Part shown: in pieces, positions 17,405-25,984 of the stretch
Layout: each line of letters begins with the position of its first letter
How positions within the stretch are numbered: position 1 is the first letter of the stretch
Assembly: GCA_027489535.1 (NCBI GenBank)
Contig: JAIXZO010000015.1
Coordinates: forward strand, 1-64,000
Origin: Hyphomicrobiales bacterium
Lineage (GTDB): Bacteria > Pseudomonadota > Alphaproteobacteria > Rhizobiales > Beijerinckiaceae
Reading direction: 5' to 3'
Length of the DNA: 64,000 nucleotides
Made by a program: the position numbers and the translations under genes
The notes under the pieces: model-generated
Seen by the model: the letters and a program-made list of their open reading frames with translations, nothing else
What the model was told of the DNA's origin: nothing
Database searches by the model: none

Positions 17405-18763
17405 TTACGCCAGTCCGGCCGCCTTCATCGCGTCCGCCTGGCGCTTCGTGACCGCGTCGACGGAGAAATCTGCCATCGCCGTTTCAAACAGCCGATGGAA
17501 GTTCAGCTCCGCCCGGAGATGCAGGAATACCCCGCCCAGCCCGATGGCGGCGCGGTCCATGAACACGAATTCCTGCGGCACCGTCACCGGTCCCTTTTCC
17601 TTGAGCGCCTTGTGCACCGTGAACGCCTCGCGGCGGCCGTATTGGCCGGGGCTGACCCCGTCCGCGATGGTGCGCACCCGGTCGTCCAGCAACGGGCCGT
17701 AGATGAAGCTCGCCCAGATGTTGAGGATGTCGATCAGGTCGCGCGACAAGCCTCGGAAACCCCACGTCTCATAGGCATGCACGACGCGCGCGTGGTCGCC
17801 TTCGAGCAGTCCACGATAGAGATCGACGACGCCGCCGACGAAACTCGGCGGGAAGATGCGTACGCATCCGTAATCGAGGAGGTTGATGCCCGCAGCGCGG
17901 CCCTCCTCCTCGAACACCGTGTAATTGCCGAGATGTGGATCGCCGTGGATGACGCCGAAGCGGCTGAACGGTAGCCACCAAGCTTCGAACATCGCCGTCG
18001 CGAGTCCGTTACGCGTCTCGATGTCCTCGTCCTTGTAGGCAAGAATCTTGCGCCCTTCGAGCCAGCCGAGCGTCAGCAACCGGTCGGTCGAAAGCTCCTC
18101 GTGGACGGCGGGCACGCGCACGCGCGGCGTATCGGTCAGGATCGCGTCATAGAGGCGGGCGTGCTTGGCCTCGCGGCGGTAATCGAGCTCTTCGCGCACC
18201 CGCGCGCCGATCTCCTTGGCGATTTCGCGCGTGTCGATAGCGGGGTCCATGCGCCGATGCACGGCGAACAGCAGTTCGAGCTGGCGCAGATCCGCTTCGA
18301 CCGCCGACTGCATGTCCGGATATTGCAGCTTGCAGGCCAAAGGCGTGCCGTCATGGGTGACGGCCTTGTGCACCTGCCCGAGCGAGGCGGCGGCGGAGGG
18401 CTTCAAGTCGAACGAGGCGAAGCGCTTCTGCCAATCAGGCCCGAGTTCCGCCTGCATCCGACGCTTCACGAAGGCCGCACCCATGGGCGGCGCCTCGCTC
18501 TGCAGCTTCGAGAGTTCCTCGGCATATTCCGGGGGCAGCACGTCGGGGATCGTGGCGAGCAGTTGCGCCACCTTCATCAACGGACCCTTCAGCCCGCCCA
18601 AGGCCCGCATGAGCATTTCGGCATTGGAGCGGTCGCCGATGTCGACGCCCATCAATTTGCCGCCCGCCATCCGCGCCGCGACGCCGCCGACATTCGCGCC
18701 GACGCGCGCATAGCGGCTCATCCGCGCCGAAAGGCGGTTCGCTTCGCGATCTTCGATACCCAT
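17405..18763 (-). CDS. ABC1/UbiB (AarF) atypical kinase family protein
   Basis: A 452-residue ABC1-domain kinase-like protein. Motifs: the KxGQ position reads KVAQ (LKGPLMKVAQLL, about residue 65), Ala-rich loop SAAASLGQVHKA, nucleotide-site lysine in LACKLQYP, catalytic HGDPHLGN (about 295), and metal-binding LLDYGC in place of DFG. Bacterial UbiB is an accessory factor in ubiquinone biosynthesis, but this short soluble subgroup without C-terminal membrane helices is a paralogue whose target is unknown. The ATG at 18763 has GGAAGG upstream and removes a non-homologous 27-residue extension. The GT87 gene upstream ends 28 bases away, so they may be co-transcribed. Confidence 0.9.
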   Translation of the reverse strand: MGIEDREANRLSARMSRYARVGANVGGVAARMAGGKLMGVDIGDRSNAEMLMRALGGLKGPLMKVAQLLATIPDVLPPEYAEELSKLQSEAPPMGAAFVKRRMQAELGPDWQKRFASFDLKPSAAASLGQVHKAVTHDGTPLACKLQYPDMQSAVEADLRQLELLFAVHRRMDPAIDTREIAKEIGARVREELDYRREAKHARLYDAILTDTPRVRVPAVHEELSTDRLLTLGWLEGRKILAYKDEDIETRNGLATAMFEAWWLPFSRFGVIHGDPHLGNYTVFEEEGRAAGINLLDYGCVRIFPPSFVGGVVDLYRGLLEGDHARVVHAYETWGFRGLSRDLIDILNIWASFIYGPLLDDRVRTIADGVSPGQYGRREAFTVHKALKEKGPVTVPQEFVFMDRAAIGLGGVFLHLRAELNFHRLFETAMADFSVDAVTKRQADAMKAAGLA

Positions 18764-18791
18764 TCCACAAACCTTCCGTGCCGCACGGACT

Positions 18792-20039
18792 TCATACGCT
18801 CCGCAGCGGGATCGGATCGGGCATGGCGACGGCGGCGCTTTCAAGGCGCTCCGGCGGTTGCCGGAAGAGATGGCGGACTTGGAAGGCTGCGAACAGCAGC
18901 AGCAGCGTTTGGGAATAGGGGAACAGGTCCAGCAGCATGATGAGGATGCCGATGGGGCCGCAGCCGATGACCAGCAGCGCCGTGACGCGGTGCGCGCGGC
19001 CGTAGGTCTCGCGGTCGAGGAACACCTTGATCGCGAGCGGCAGGATCAGCAGCAGGTCATAGCTGAGCACATAGGGCAGCCCGGCCAAGGCCAGCGCCAT
19101 GCACGCATCCACGCGTTCACGCCAAGCCCGCCGGGACAGCCCGACCGCGATGCAGGCGGCGACCGCCGTCGCCGTCACGACGGACTGGACGGCAACCGCG
19201 ACGGTGGTCGTGTGGTCTTGGGTCAGACGCCAGATCGCCGAATACCACGTGATCGCATAGGGTTGCAGGCTGCGTCGTTCGAACATGACCTCCGTCTGAT
19301 ACGGCGCGGTCTTGGAAAACAACATCTGCCACGGCTCGATGCCGATGATCAGCGTCGTCACGCCGACCAGCACCGCGGCCACGAGAAATGCGATCCCAAT
19401 CGGACGAAACGCTCGCCCGGTCAGCAGCAGAATGCCGGGAAAAAGCATGATCTGAGGCTTCACCGAAAGCAGTCCGAACATGACCCCCGCCAACACCGGG
19501 GAAGCGGGCACCGCGAGCAATCCGCCCCACAAAAGCGCGGCGAAAAAGAAGGCCGATTGTCCGAAAAACAGGACGAGAAACACGCCGGAGGAGGTCAGCG
19601 TCAGTAAAATCGCGGCCCATCCGGTCTGTCCCAGACGTGTCATCAGCAACGCGTATGCAACTGCGCCGAGAATTGTCCAGACCAAGGCCGACCAGAGGAA
19701 CGGCAGATAAGAAAAAGGCAGCGTCATCAGGATGAAGTGCAGCGGAAACGACCACACGTGACCTGCATCGAAGGTGAAACGCATCGCACGATGGAGGTTG
19801 TACTCGACCGGATCGGTCAGCGTGACGAAATCGTCTGCGCGCCACAGGTGCCCTGCCAGCCAGACGTTCTTGAAGTCGGGCAGAACGCCCGGAAACCATC
19901 CGTCGACGGGGTAGATGATGTGCGAGAATTGCCAACAAAAGTAGACGGTCGCGAGCAGCGACAGTGCAACCGGAATGATGGGCCAAAGCGCCGGTTTTCG
20001 AGTTTTTGCAACCCGCGCGGGAATTGATGACTCCGACAA
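18792..20039 (-). CDS. GT87-type (DUF2029) polytopic glycosyltransferase
   Basis: A 415-residue membrane protein with about 10-11 hydrophobic helices. It shows the family feature LLSVKPQIMLFPG and an N-terminal loop DFKNVWLAGHLW with acidic residues, as in polyprenyl-phosphate-sugar-dependent GT-C fold enzymes (mannosyl- or arabinosyltransferase relatives). Such enzymes transfer a sugar from a lipid-linked donor on the periplasmic face; donor and acceptor cannot be identified here. Local GC looks lower than in neighbours, with T-rich codons in the helices. It starts at ATG 20039, 111 bases after the pepF stop. Confidence 0.82.
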   Translation of the reverse strand: MSESSIPARVAKTRKPALWPIIPVALSLLATVYFCWQFSHIIYPVDGWFPGVLPDFKNVWLAGHLWRADDFVTLTDPVEYNLHRAMRFTFDAGHVWSFPLHFILMTLPFSYLPFLWSALVWTILGAVAYALLMTRLGQTGWAAILLTLTSSGVFLVLFFGQSAFFFAALLWGGLLAVPASPVLAGVMFGLLSVKPQIMLFPGILLLTGRAFRPIGIAFLVAAVLVGVTTLIIGIEPWQMLFSKTAPYQTEVMFERRSLQPYAITWYSAIWRLTQDHTTTVAVAVQSVVTATAVAACIAVGLSRRAWRERVDACMALALAGLPYVLSYDLLLILPLAIKVFLDRETYGRAHRVTALLVIGCGPIGILIMLLDLFPYSQTLLLLFAAFQVRHLFRQPPERLESAAVAMPDPIPLRSV

Positions 20040-20150
20040 TAAAGGACTCCGGCTCGAAACAAGCGTCGAAATAAAGGTTTCACTCTCATAATGCGTTCGG
20101 CATTTACGCCGGGTTTCGACCGAAAAGGCCGTCCCCCGGCGTCCGGCACG

Positions 20151-22010
20151 TCAGTCCAACGCCTCCAACTCCGTGATCATCCGCTCGATCAGCGAAAGAC
20201 CGATCCCCCAAAAAGCGGGGTCCCGGGCATCGAGGCCGAAGGGCGCCAGAAGCTCCGAATGGTGCTTCGTCCCGCCCGCCGAAAGCATCTCGAAATAGCG
20301 CTCGACGAAACCGTCGGCGGCCGTCTCGTAGACGCCGTAGAGCGAGTTCACCAGACAATCGCCGAAAGCGTAGGCGTAAACATAGAACGGCGAGTGAATG
20401 AAATGCGGGATGTAGGTCCAGAACGTCTCGTATCCCGAACCGAGCCGGATCGCGGGGCCGAGGCTCTCGGCCTGCACTTCGAGCCACAACGCGCCGAGAT
20501 CCTCGGCCGTGAGCTCGCCCTCGCGGCGGCGCAGATGGACCTTGCGCTCGAAGCCGTAGAAGGCGATCTGCCGGACCACGGTGTTGATCATGTCCTCGAC
20601 CTTGCCGGCGAGCATCGCCTTGCGGGCCTTGGAGTCGGTTGTGGCGTCCAAAAGACTGCGGAAGGTCAGCATTTCGCCGAAAACGGAGGCCGTTTCGGCC
20701 AAGGTGAGCGGCGTCGGCGCCATCAGCGCGCCGTTCGGCGCGGCCATGACCTGATGCACGCCGTGGCCGAGCTCATGCGCGAGCGTCATCACGTCCCGCG
20801 TCTTGCCGAGATAGTTGACGAGGACATAAGGGTGCGCCGAAGGCACCGTGGGATGGGCGAAGGCGCCCGGGGCCTTGCCCGGCCGCGTCGGCGCGTCGAT
20901 CCAGCGCTCGTCGAAGAAGCGCTTGGCGACATCCGCCATCTTCGGCGAGAACGCGCCGTAGGCCGACAGCACGGTATCGCGGGCCTCGTCCCAGGGAATG
21001 ACGCGCTGCTCGACGTCGGGCAGCGGCGCGTTGCGGTCCCAAAAATCGAGGGCATCCCGGCCGAACCATTTGGCCTTGAGCTTGTAGTAGCGATGCGACA
21101 GGCGCGGATAGGCTTCGGTGACGGCCGCGACCAAGGCGTCCACCACTTCCGGTTCGACGCTGTTCGACAGATGGCGGGACTCGGCCACGTCGCCGAATTT
21201 GCGCCAGCGGTCCGAGATTTCCTTGTCCTTCGCCAATGTGTTGGTGATGAGCGTGAAGACGCGGAGGTTTTCCTTGAAGGTTGCGCTCAAGGCCTCGGCG
21301 GCCTTGCGCCGGACCGTGCCGTCAGCGTCCTGAAGCTTGTTGAGCGTCGGTTCGAGCGTCAGCTCCTCGCCGTCGATGGTGAAGCGGAGCGCGGACATGG
21401 TCTCGTCGAACAGGCGGTTCCACGCGGCGCGGCCGGTGGCCGATTTTTCGTGGAAGAGCTGTTCCAACTCGTCCGAAAGCTGGTGCGGCTTCTCGCGGCG
21501 GATGTCCTCGAGCCACGGGCGGTAATGGGCCAGAGGCGCGGTCGCGGCGGCCTTGTCGAGCAGCGCGTCGTCGATGCGGTTCAGTTCGAGCGTGAAGAAC
21601 AGAAGCTCGGTAGAAATCGCGGTCAGCCGGTCCTGCGCGTCGCCGTAGAACTTGGCGCGGATCGGATCCGTCGTGTCGCCCGCATAGATCAGGCCGGCAT
21701 AGGAGACGATGCGCCCGAGAACGTCGTCGAGCGCTTCATAGCGCACGATGGCGGCGTGGAGCGCCGCCGAGGCGTCGGGGCCCGCGGCCATTTCGGCGAG
21801 GCGGCCGCGATAGGCCTTGGCGAAGGCCTTGGCCTCCTCTTCCGAACGGTCGAGATCGGCCTTGTAGAGCGGCGAATCCATCGCGGGATAGAGATCGGCG
21901 AGGTTCCATTCCGGCAGGTCGCCCAAGGCCGCGTCGACGTCGTTGCGCAGCGCCTCCGCGGGCGAGCGCGAAGCGCGATTCAGGACGTCGAGGGCACGGA
22001 AATTCGCCAT
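20151..22010 (-). CDS. pepF: M3-family oligoendopeptidase F
   Basis: A 619-residue cytosolic zinc metallopeptidase of the M3B (PepF) group that trims short peptides. The zinc motif HELGH is at about residues 412-416 (ending in GVHQVM), and the third ligand region follows with ETASVFGEM. The all-helical N-terminal half is typical of the family, as is the C-terminal YAYAFGDCLVNSLYGVYE stretch. The length is normal. The gene diverges from the TPR gene at 22149, leaving 138 bases between start codons. Confidence 0.94.
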   Translation of the reverse strand: MANFRALDVLNRASRSPAEALRNDVDAALGDLPEWNLADLYPAMDSPLYKADLDRSEEEAKAFAKAYRGRLAEMAAGPDASAALHAAIVRYEALDDVLGRIVSYAGLIYAGDTTDPIRAKFYGDAQDRLTAISTELLFFTLELNRIDDALLDKAAATAPLAHYRPWLEDIRREKPHQLSDELEQLFHEKSATGRAAWNRLFDETMSALRFTIDGEELTLEPTLNKLQDADGTVRRKAAEALSATFKENLRVFTLITNTLAKDKEISDRWRKFGDVAESRHLSNSVEPEVVDALVAAVTEAYPRLSHRYYKLKAKWFGRDALDFWDRNAPLPDVEQRVIPWDEARDTVLSAYGAFSPKMADVAKRFFDERWIDAPTRPGKAPGAFAHPTVPSAHPYVLVNYLGKTRDVMTLAHELGHGVHQVMAAPNGALMAPTPLTLAETASVFGEMLTFRSLLDATTDSKARKAMLAGKVEDMINTVVRQIAFYGFERKVHLRRREGELTAEDLGALWLEVQAESLGPAIRLGSGYETFWTYIPHFIHSPFYVYAYAFGDCLVNSLYGVYETAADGFVERYFEMLSAGGTKHHSELLAPFGLDARDPAFWGIGLSLIERMITELEALD

Positions 22011-22113
22011 TCTTCGGTCTCTCTTTTCGCGCGGAATGAAGCGCGTTCTTTATGGACCGAGGAGCCATGTTCGATCAATGGCGACGGGCGCGTGCGTGCG
22101 ACGGGGAGACATC

Positions 22114-22141
22114 TTGTGCGACGGCCGGATCGTTCTAGAGT
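22114..22141 (+). promoter_or_regulatory. Possible promoter of the TPR gene
   Basis: TTGTGC at 22114-22119, a 16-base spacer, TAGAGT at 22136-22141. It would place the transcription start at or next to the ATG at 22149, i.e. a leaderless or near-leaderless message. This fits the absence of a Shine-Dalgarno sequence there. Confidence 0.3.
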
Positions 22142-22148
22142 TGGGGCC

Positions 22149-22751
22149 ATGCACAGGATCGCGACGGCCCTCATCGTCGGACTGACCTTCACTTCGAGCG
22201 GCGCGCTCGCCCAAGGCGAGGCTCCGCGCGGCACGCCGCGTCAGGAAAAGCCGGATGCGCCGCGCCGGCAGCCGGCGACGTTGGACGAGCTTTTCGAGCG
22301 TCTCTCGGCCGCGAAATCCGGCGAGGAGGCGCGGCCGATTTCGGCGCAGATCGAGCGGCGCTGGCTGCGCTCCGGCAGCGATACCGCCGACCTGCTGATG
22401 GGACGCGCGATCGAAGCCATGAAGGGCGGCGACCATCCGCTCGCCGTCGAAATCCTCGACCGCATCATCGCGGTGCGCCCCGGCTGGGCCGAGGCGTGGA
22501 ACAAGCGGGCCACCGTGTTCTTCATGATGGGCGACACGGCGCGGGCGCGCGCCGACATCGGCGAGACGCTGCGGCGTGAACCGCGTCATTACGGCGCGCT
22601 GTTCGGGCTCGCTTCCATGCTCATGGCCGCCGACGAGAAGAAGGCCGCCTACGAGGCGTTCAAGCGCGTGCAGGCGCTGAACCCGCATTTCGGCCCCGTG
22701 AAGACGCTGATCGAACGTCTTCGGCCGGAGGTCGAAGGAACCGACATCTGA
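22149..22751 (+). CDS. Exported tetratricopeptide-repeat protein
   Basis: A 200-residue protein with a signal peptide (residues 1-22, ending GALAQ), a short basic/Pro-rich linker, and about three TPR units. The repeats sit at about 80-180 and include the motif pairs AVEILDRIIAVRPGWAEAW and AYEAFKRVQALNPHFGPV. It is probably periplasmic, where TPR proteins act as docking scaffolds; the partner is unknown. The start ATG has no obvious ribosome site. It converges on pyruvate kinase across a GC-rich hairpin. Confidence 0.8.
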   Translation: MHRIATALIVGLTFTSSGALAQGEAPRGTPRQEKPDAPRRQPATLDELFERLSAAKSGEEARPISAQIERRWLRSGSDTADLLMGRAIEAMKGGDHPLAVEILDRIIAVRPGWAEAWNKRATVFFMMGDTARARADIGETLRREPRHYGALFGLASMLMAADEKKAAYEAFKRVQALNPHFGPVKTLIERLRPEVEGTDI

Positions 22752-22753
22752 TC

Positions 22754-22774
22754 GGGCGCGCGGCCCGCGCGCCC
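22754..22774. terminator. GC-rich hairpin between convergent genes
   Basis: GGGCGCGC (22754-22761) pairs with GCGCGCCC (22767-22774) around a short loop, between the TPR gene stop (22751) and the pyk stop (22792). There is no T tract on either strand, so it is a possible bidirectional transcript end only. Confidence 0.35.
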
Positions 22775-22791
22775 TCTCGAGATATGCCGGT

Positions 22792-24207
22792 TCAGGGTAC
22801 GAAGGCGATGCGCACCATGTTGGTCGCGCCCGGCGTGCCGAACGGGACGCCCGCGACGATGATGACGCGATCTCCCGAAGCGCCGAACCCTTCCGTTCCC
22901 GCGATGCGGCAGGCGCGATCCGCCATGTCGTCGACGTTTTTCGCATCTTCCGCCACGACCGCATGGACGCCCCAGACGAGCGCGAGCCGGCGCGCGGCCG
23001 TCACGTTGGGGGTGATGGCGAGGATCGGCGGCTGCGGCCGTTCGCGCGCGATGCGCAGACCCGTCGCGCCGGAGGACGTCCAAGCGATGATGGCCTTGAG
23101 ATCCAGGGTCTCGGCCACGTCGCGCGCCGCCACCGCGATGGCGTCCGCACCGGTGGGTTCGGGCGCGCCGCGCTGGGCGTTGATGATGGCGCGATAGACC
23201 TGATCGCTCTCCACCTCCGCCGCGATGCGGCTCATGGTGGCGACCGCCTCGATGGGATATTTGCCTGCCGCCGACTCGGCCGAAAGCATGACGGCGTCCG
23301 CACCTTCGAAAACGGCGGTGGCGACGTCGGACACTTCGGCGCGGGTCGGGACCGGCGAAGTGATCATGGATTCGAGCATCTGCGTGGCGACGACCACCGG
23401 CTTGCCGAGGCGGCGGGCGCTGCGGGTGATGCGCTTTTGCAGGCCGGGCACCTTTTCCAGCGGCATTTCCACGCCGAGATCGCCGCGCGCGACCATCAGG
23501 GCATCGGAAATCTCGATGATCTCGTCGAGCCGGGCGATGGCCTGCGGCTTCTCGATCTTGGAGAGAACCTTGGCGCGGCCCTGCGCCGTCTTCTTCACGT
23601 CGGCCACGTCTTCGGGGCGCTGAACGAAGGAGAGCGCCACCCAATCGATGCCGGCATCGAGCGCGGCTTCGAGGTCGGAGCGGTCCTTCTCGGTCATCGC
23701 CGCGACCGGGATTTCGGTATCCGGCAGGCTGACGCCCTTCTTGTCGGAGATGCGGCCCGCGATTTCGACCACGGCGACGGCGCGCTTGGGACCGGCTTCC
23801 GTGACGCGCAGGCGCACCTTGCCGTCGTCGATCAGCACGGTGTGGCCGGGACGGAGCGCGCGGAGAATTTCGGGATGGGGCAGGTGCACGCGGTTCGCGT
23901 CGCCGGGAGCCTTGTCGGCATCGAGCACGAAGGTCGCGCCCTCCACGAGATCGACCGGACCGGCCCCGAAGCTGCCGACGCGCAATTTGGGACCTTGCAG
24001 ATCGACGAGGATGGCGATGGGGCGGCCATATTCCTCCTCGACGGACCTAATCGATTTAACGAGGGTGCGCATCACGTCGTGGGAGGCGTGACTCATGTTG
24101 ATGCGGAACACGTCCGCCCCCGCCTCGAACAGGCGCGCGATCATTCCCCTGTCGCTCGATGCGGGGCCGAGCGTGGCGATGATCTTGGTGCGCTTCATGC
24201 GTCTCAT
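22792..24207 (-). CDS. pyk: Pyruvate kinase
   Basis: A 471-residue pyruvate kinase converting phosphoenolpyruvate and ADP to pyruvate and ATP. Markers: N-terminal TKIIATLGPASSDRG, the B-domain, the active-site region ILSKIEKPQAI with the catalytic lysine, ARGDLGVEMP, the family signature near MITSPVPTRAEVSDVA, and a C-terminal allosteric-type domain (about 340-471). The ATG at 24207 is favoured by GAGGAA 8 bases upstream; a second ATG lies 3 codons in. It is the last gene of an operon beginning at 26902 and lies 10 bases after the DUF1036 gene. Confidence 0.96.
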   Translation of the reverse strand: MRRMKRTKIIATLGPASSDRGMIARLFEAGADVFRINMSHASHDVMRTLVKSIRSVEEEYGRPIAILVDLQGPKLRVGSFGAGPVDLVEGATFVLDADKAPGDANRVHLPHPEILRALRPGHTVLIDDGKVRLRVTEAGPKRAVAVVEIAGRISDKKGVSLPDTEIPVAAMTEKDRSDLEAALDAGIDWVALSFVQRPEDVADVKKTAQGRAKVLSKIEKPQAIARLDEIIEISDALMVARGDLGVEMPLEKVPGLQKRITRSARRLGKPVVVATQMLESMITSPVPTRAEVSDVATAVFEGADAVMLSAESAAGKYPIEAVATMSRIAAEVESDQVYRAIINAQRGAPEPTGADAIAVAARDVAETLDLKAIIAWTSSGATGLRIARERPQPPILAITPNVTAARRLALVWGVHAVVAEDAKNVDDMADRACRIAGTEGFGASGDRVIIVAGVPFGTPGATNMVRIAFVP

Positions 24208-24217
24208 GGCCGTTTCC

Positions 24218-24703
24218 TCAGGGGCGCTGCGGCGCCGTTTTAGCCGGATCGACCATCTGGACGGTCCAGTGCTTCTGTTCCCCGGTATCGACTTCGAAGA
24301 ACCGGGTTCTCTCGAAGCCGCGGGCGAGGCAATCCTCGGAGCCGCGGATCAAAAATTCCTTGTCGCGGGTGCAGAGCGGGGTTTGACCGGCCCACTCGCC
24401 TCCGCGGTCATAATCTTGAGCATAGACATAATAATAACGTGACGTCAGCGTTCCTTTGATCAGCGTTTCGCAGGCATTGGGCCTCAGGTTCCACCAACCC
24501 TCGGTGGCCCAGCCCTGCGGGTCGCGATAGCCGACCGCAACGCCGATGCGGCTTGACGTCATATTGCATAGGCGCAGATCGGCAAAGGCCGGGGTCGGGG
24601 CGAAGAGATGGACAAGCGCCGCCGCAGCCAGCGCGCCTTGCAGCCTTGCGGCCGCGAAGACTCCGGATCGTCGTGTGAATGCGCTCGCCGTCGAGTTCGT
24701 CAT
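24218..24703 (-). CDS. Exported DUF1036 protein
   Basis: A 161-residue protein with an N-terminal signal segment (residues about 1-42, cleavage near APTPAFA) followed by a DUF1036 domain: LRLCNMTSSRIGVAVGYRD, GWWNLRPNACETLI and RYYYVYAQDYD. Cysteines at several positions suggest disulfide bonds in the periplasm. Function unknown. Its ATG overlaps the glycerate kinase stop by 4 bases (24700-24703), so it is translationally coupled, and pyk follows 10 bases later. DUF1036 genes next to pyk are, to my recollection, a recurrent Rhizobiales arrangement. Confidence 0.88.
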   Translation of the reverse strand: MTNSTASAFTRRSGVFAAARLQGALAAAALVHLFAPTPAFADLRLCNMTSSRIGVAVGYRDPQGWATEGWWNLRPNACETLIKGTLTSRYYYVYAQDYDRGGEWAGQTPLCTRDKEFLIRGSEDCLARGFERTRFFEVDTGEQKHWTVQMVDPAKTAPQRP

Positions 24704-25980
24704 CGGACCAAAATCGCCCGCAGGTCGTTGATGTTGGTGCCCGTCGGCCCCGGCGTCAGCAGATCCCCGATGGCTTCGAAAAACGACGTGGCATCGTTGT
24801 TTGAGAGATGTTCGGCGGGATCGAGGCCGCGGATCGCGGCGCGGGCCAGAGTGCCGGAGTCGACATAGGCGCCGGCCGGATCGTCGGCCTTGCCCGCTCC
24901 GCCGTCCGTTCCGTCCGTGTCGCCGGAGACGGCGGAGAGGCCGGCGGCTCCCTCCAGCGCCGCCGCGAGGCCGAGCGCATATTCCTGATTGGGACCGCCG
25001 CGACCGTTGCCGCGCACGGTGACCGTCAGTTCCCCGCCGGAAATGACGGCGATGCGCTTGCCCGATGCGGCCGCGTCGAGCGCGATGCGGGCATGGGCGG
25101 CGGCGACGTCGCGCGCTTCACCTTCCACGTCCGCGCCGAGATCGATCACCTCGTAGCCGGCCTTTGCGGCCAATGCGGAGGCGGCGCGCACGCCGTCGGC
25201 GGGCTTGGCGACCATGACGAATTCGGCGCGGGCGAAGGCGGGATCGCCCGGCTTGGGGGTTTCGCTCGCGGGATCGTCCAAGCGGCGACGGACGGGTTCG
25301 GGGATGTCGAGCGCATATTTGCGGATGACGGCCAGCGCATCTTCGCGCGTCGTCGGGTCGGGCACCGTGGGACCGGACGCGATGACGCCGGGCTCGTCGC
25401 CCGGCACGTCGGAAATGGCAAGGGTGAGAACGCGCGCGGGCGCGGCGAGTTTGGCGAGACGGCCGCCCTTGATGTCGGACAGGCGGCGGCGGACCGTGTT
25501 GATCTCGCCGATGTCGGCGCCGCAGCGCAGCAGCGCGCGGGTTACGGCCTGCTTGTCGGCCAAGGTGAGTCCGCCTGCGGGCGCGATCCAATTGGCGGAG
25601 CCGCCGCCGGACAGCAGCACGAGCACCAGATCGTCCTCGCCCGCCGAGGCGGCGAGCGCGAGGGTTTCGCGGGTGGCGGCGAGGCCCGCTTCGTCGGGCA
25701 CCGGGTGCCCGGCCTCGACCACGCGCATGAAGGCGGTGGGCTCGCCGTAGCCGATGCGGGTGACGGCGAGGCCCGTGAGACGATCCGGCCCGAGGCCGTA
25801 CCGCTCGCGATAAAAGCTCTCCGCCACGCGCGTCATGCTGCCGGCGGCCTTGCCGGCGGCGAGCAGGATGATGCGGCCGTTCGCGGGGGGCGCGGGCAGA
25901 TGCGGCGGCAGGCAATGGGAAGGATGCGCGGCGGTGACGGCGGCATCGAACATGGCGCGCAGGAGGGTGCGGTGGTCCAT
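24700..25980 (-). CDS. Glycerate 2-kinase (MOFRL family)
   Basis: A 426-residue glycerate kinase of the GckA/TtuD type (DUF4147 N-terminal plus MOFRL C-terminal domain), which phosphorylates D-glycerate to 2-phosphoglycerate. Motifs: ILLAAGKAAGSM (about 38-49), LLSGGGSANWIAP (about 122), INTVRRRLSDIKGG, and the C-terminal catalytic GRGGPNQEYALGLA and GDTDGTDGGAG. The ATG at 25980 lies 4 bases after the DMT transporter stop and gives the normal N-terminus; the larger open frame upstream is a shadow of the transporter. With pyk in the same operon the pair flanks enolase in a glycerate-to-pyruvate route. Confidence 0.93.
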   Translation of the reverse strand: MDHRTLLRAMFDAAVTAAHPSHCLPPHLPAPPANGRIILLAAGKAAGSMTRVAESFYRERYGLGPDRLTGLAVTRIGYGEPTAFMRVVEAGHPVPDEAGLAATRETLALAASAGEDDLVLVLLSGGGSANWIAPAGGLTLADKQAVTRALLRCGADIGEINTVRRRLSDIKGGRLAKLAAPARVLTLAISDVPGDEPGVIASGPTVPDPTTREDALAVIRKYALDIPEPVRRRLDDPASETPKPGDPAFARAEFVMVAKPADGVRAASALAAKAGYEVIDLGADVEGEARDVAAAHARIALDAAASGKRIAVISGGELTVTVRGNGRGGPNQEYALGLAAALEGAAGLSAVSGDTDGTDGGAGKADDPAGAYVDSGTLARAAIRGLDPAEHLSNNDATSFFEAIGDLLTPGPTGTNINDLRAILVR

Positions 25981-25984
25981 CGCG

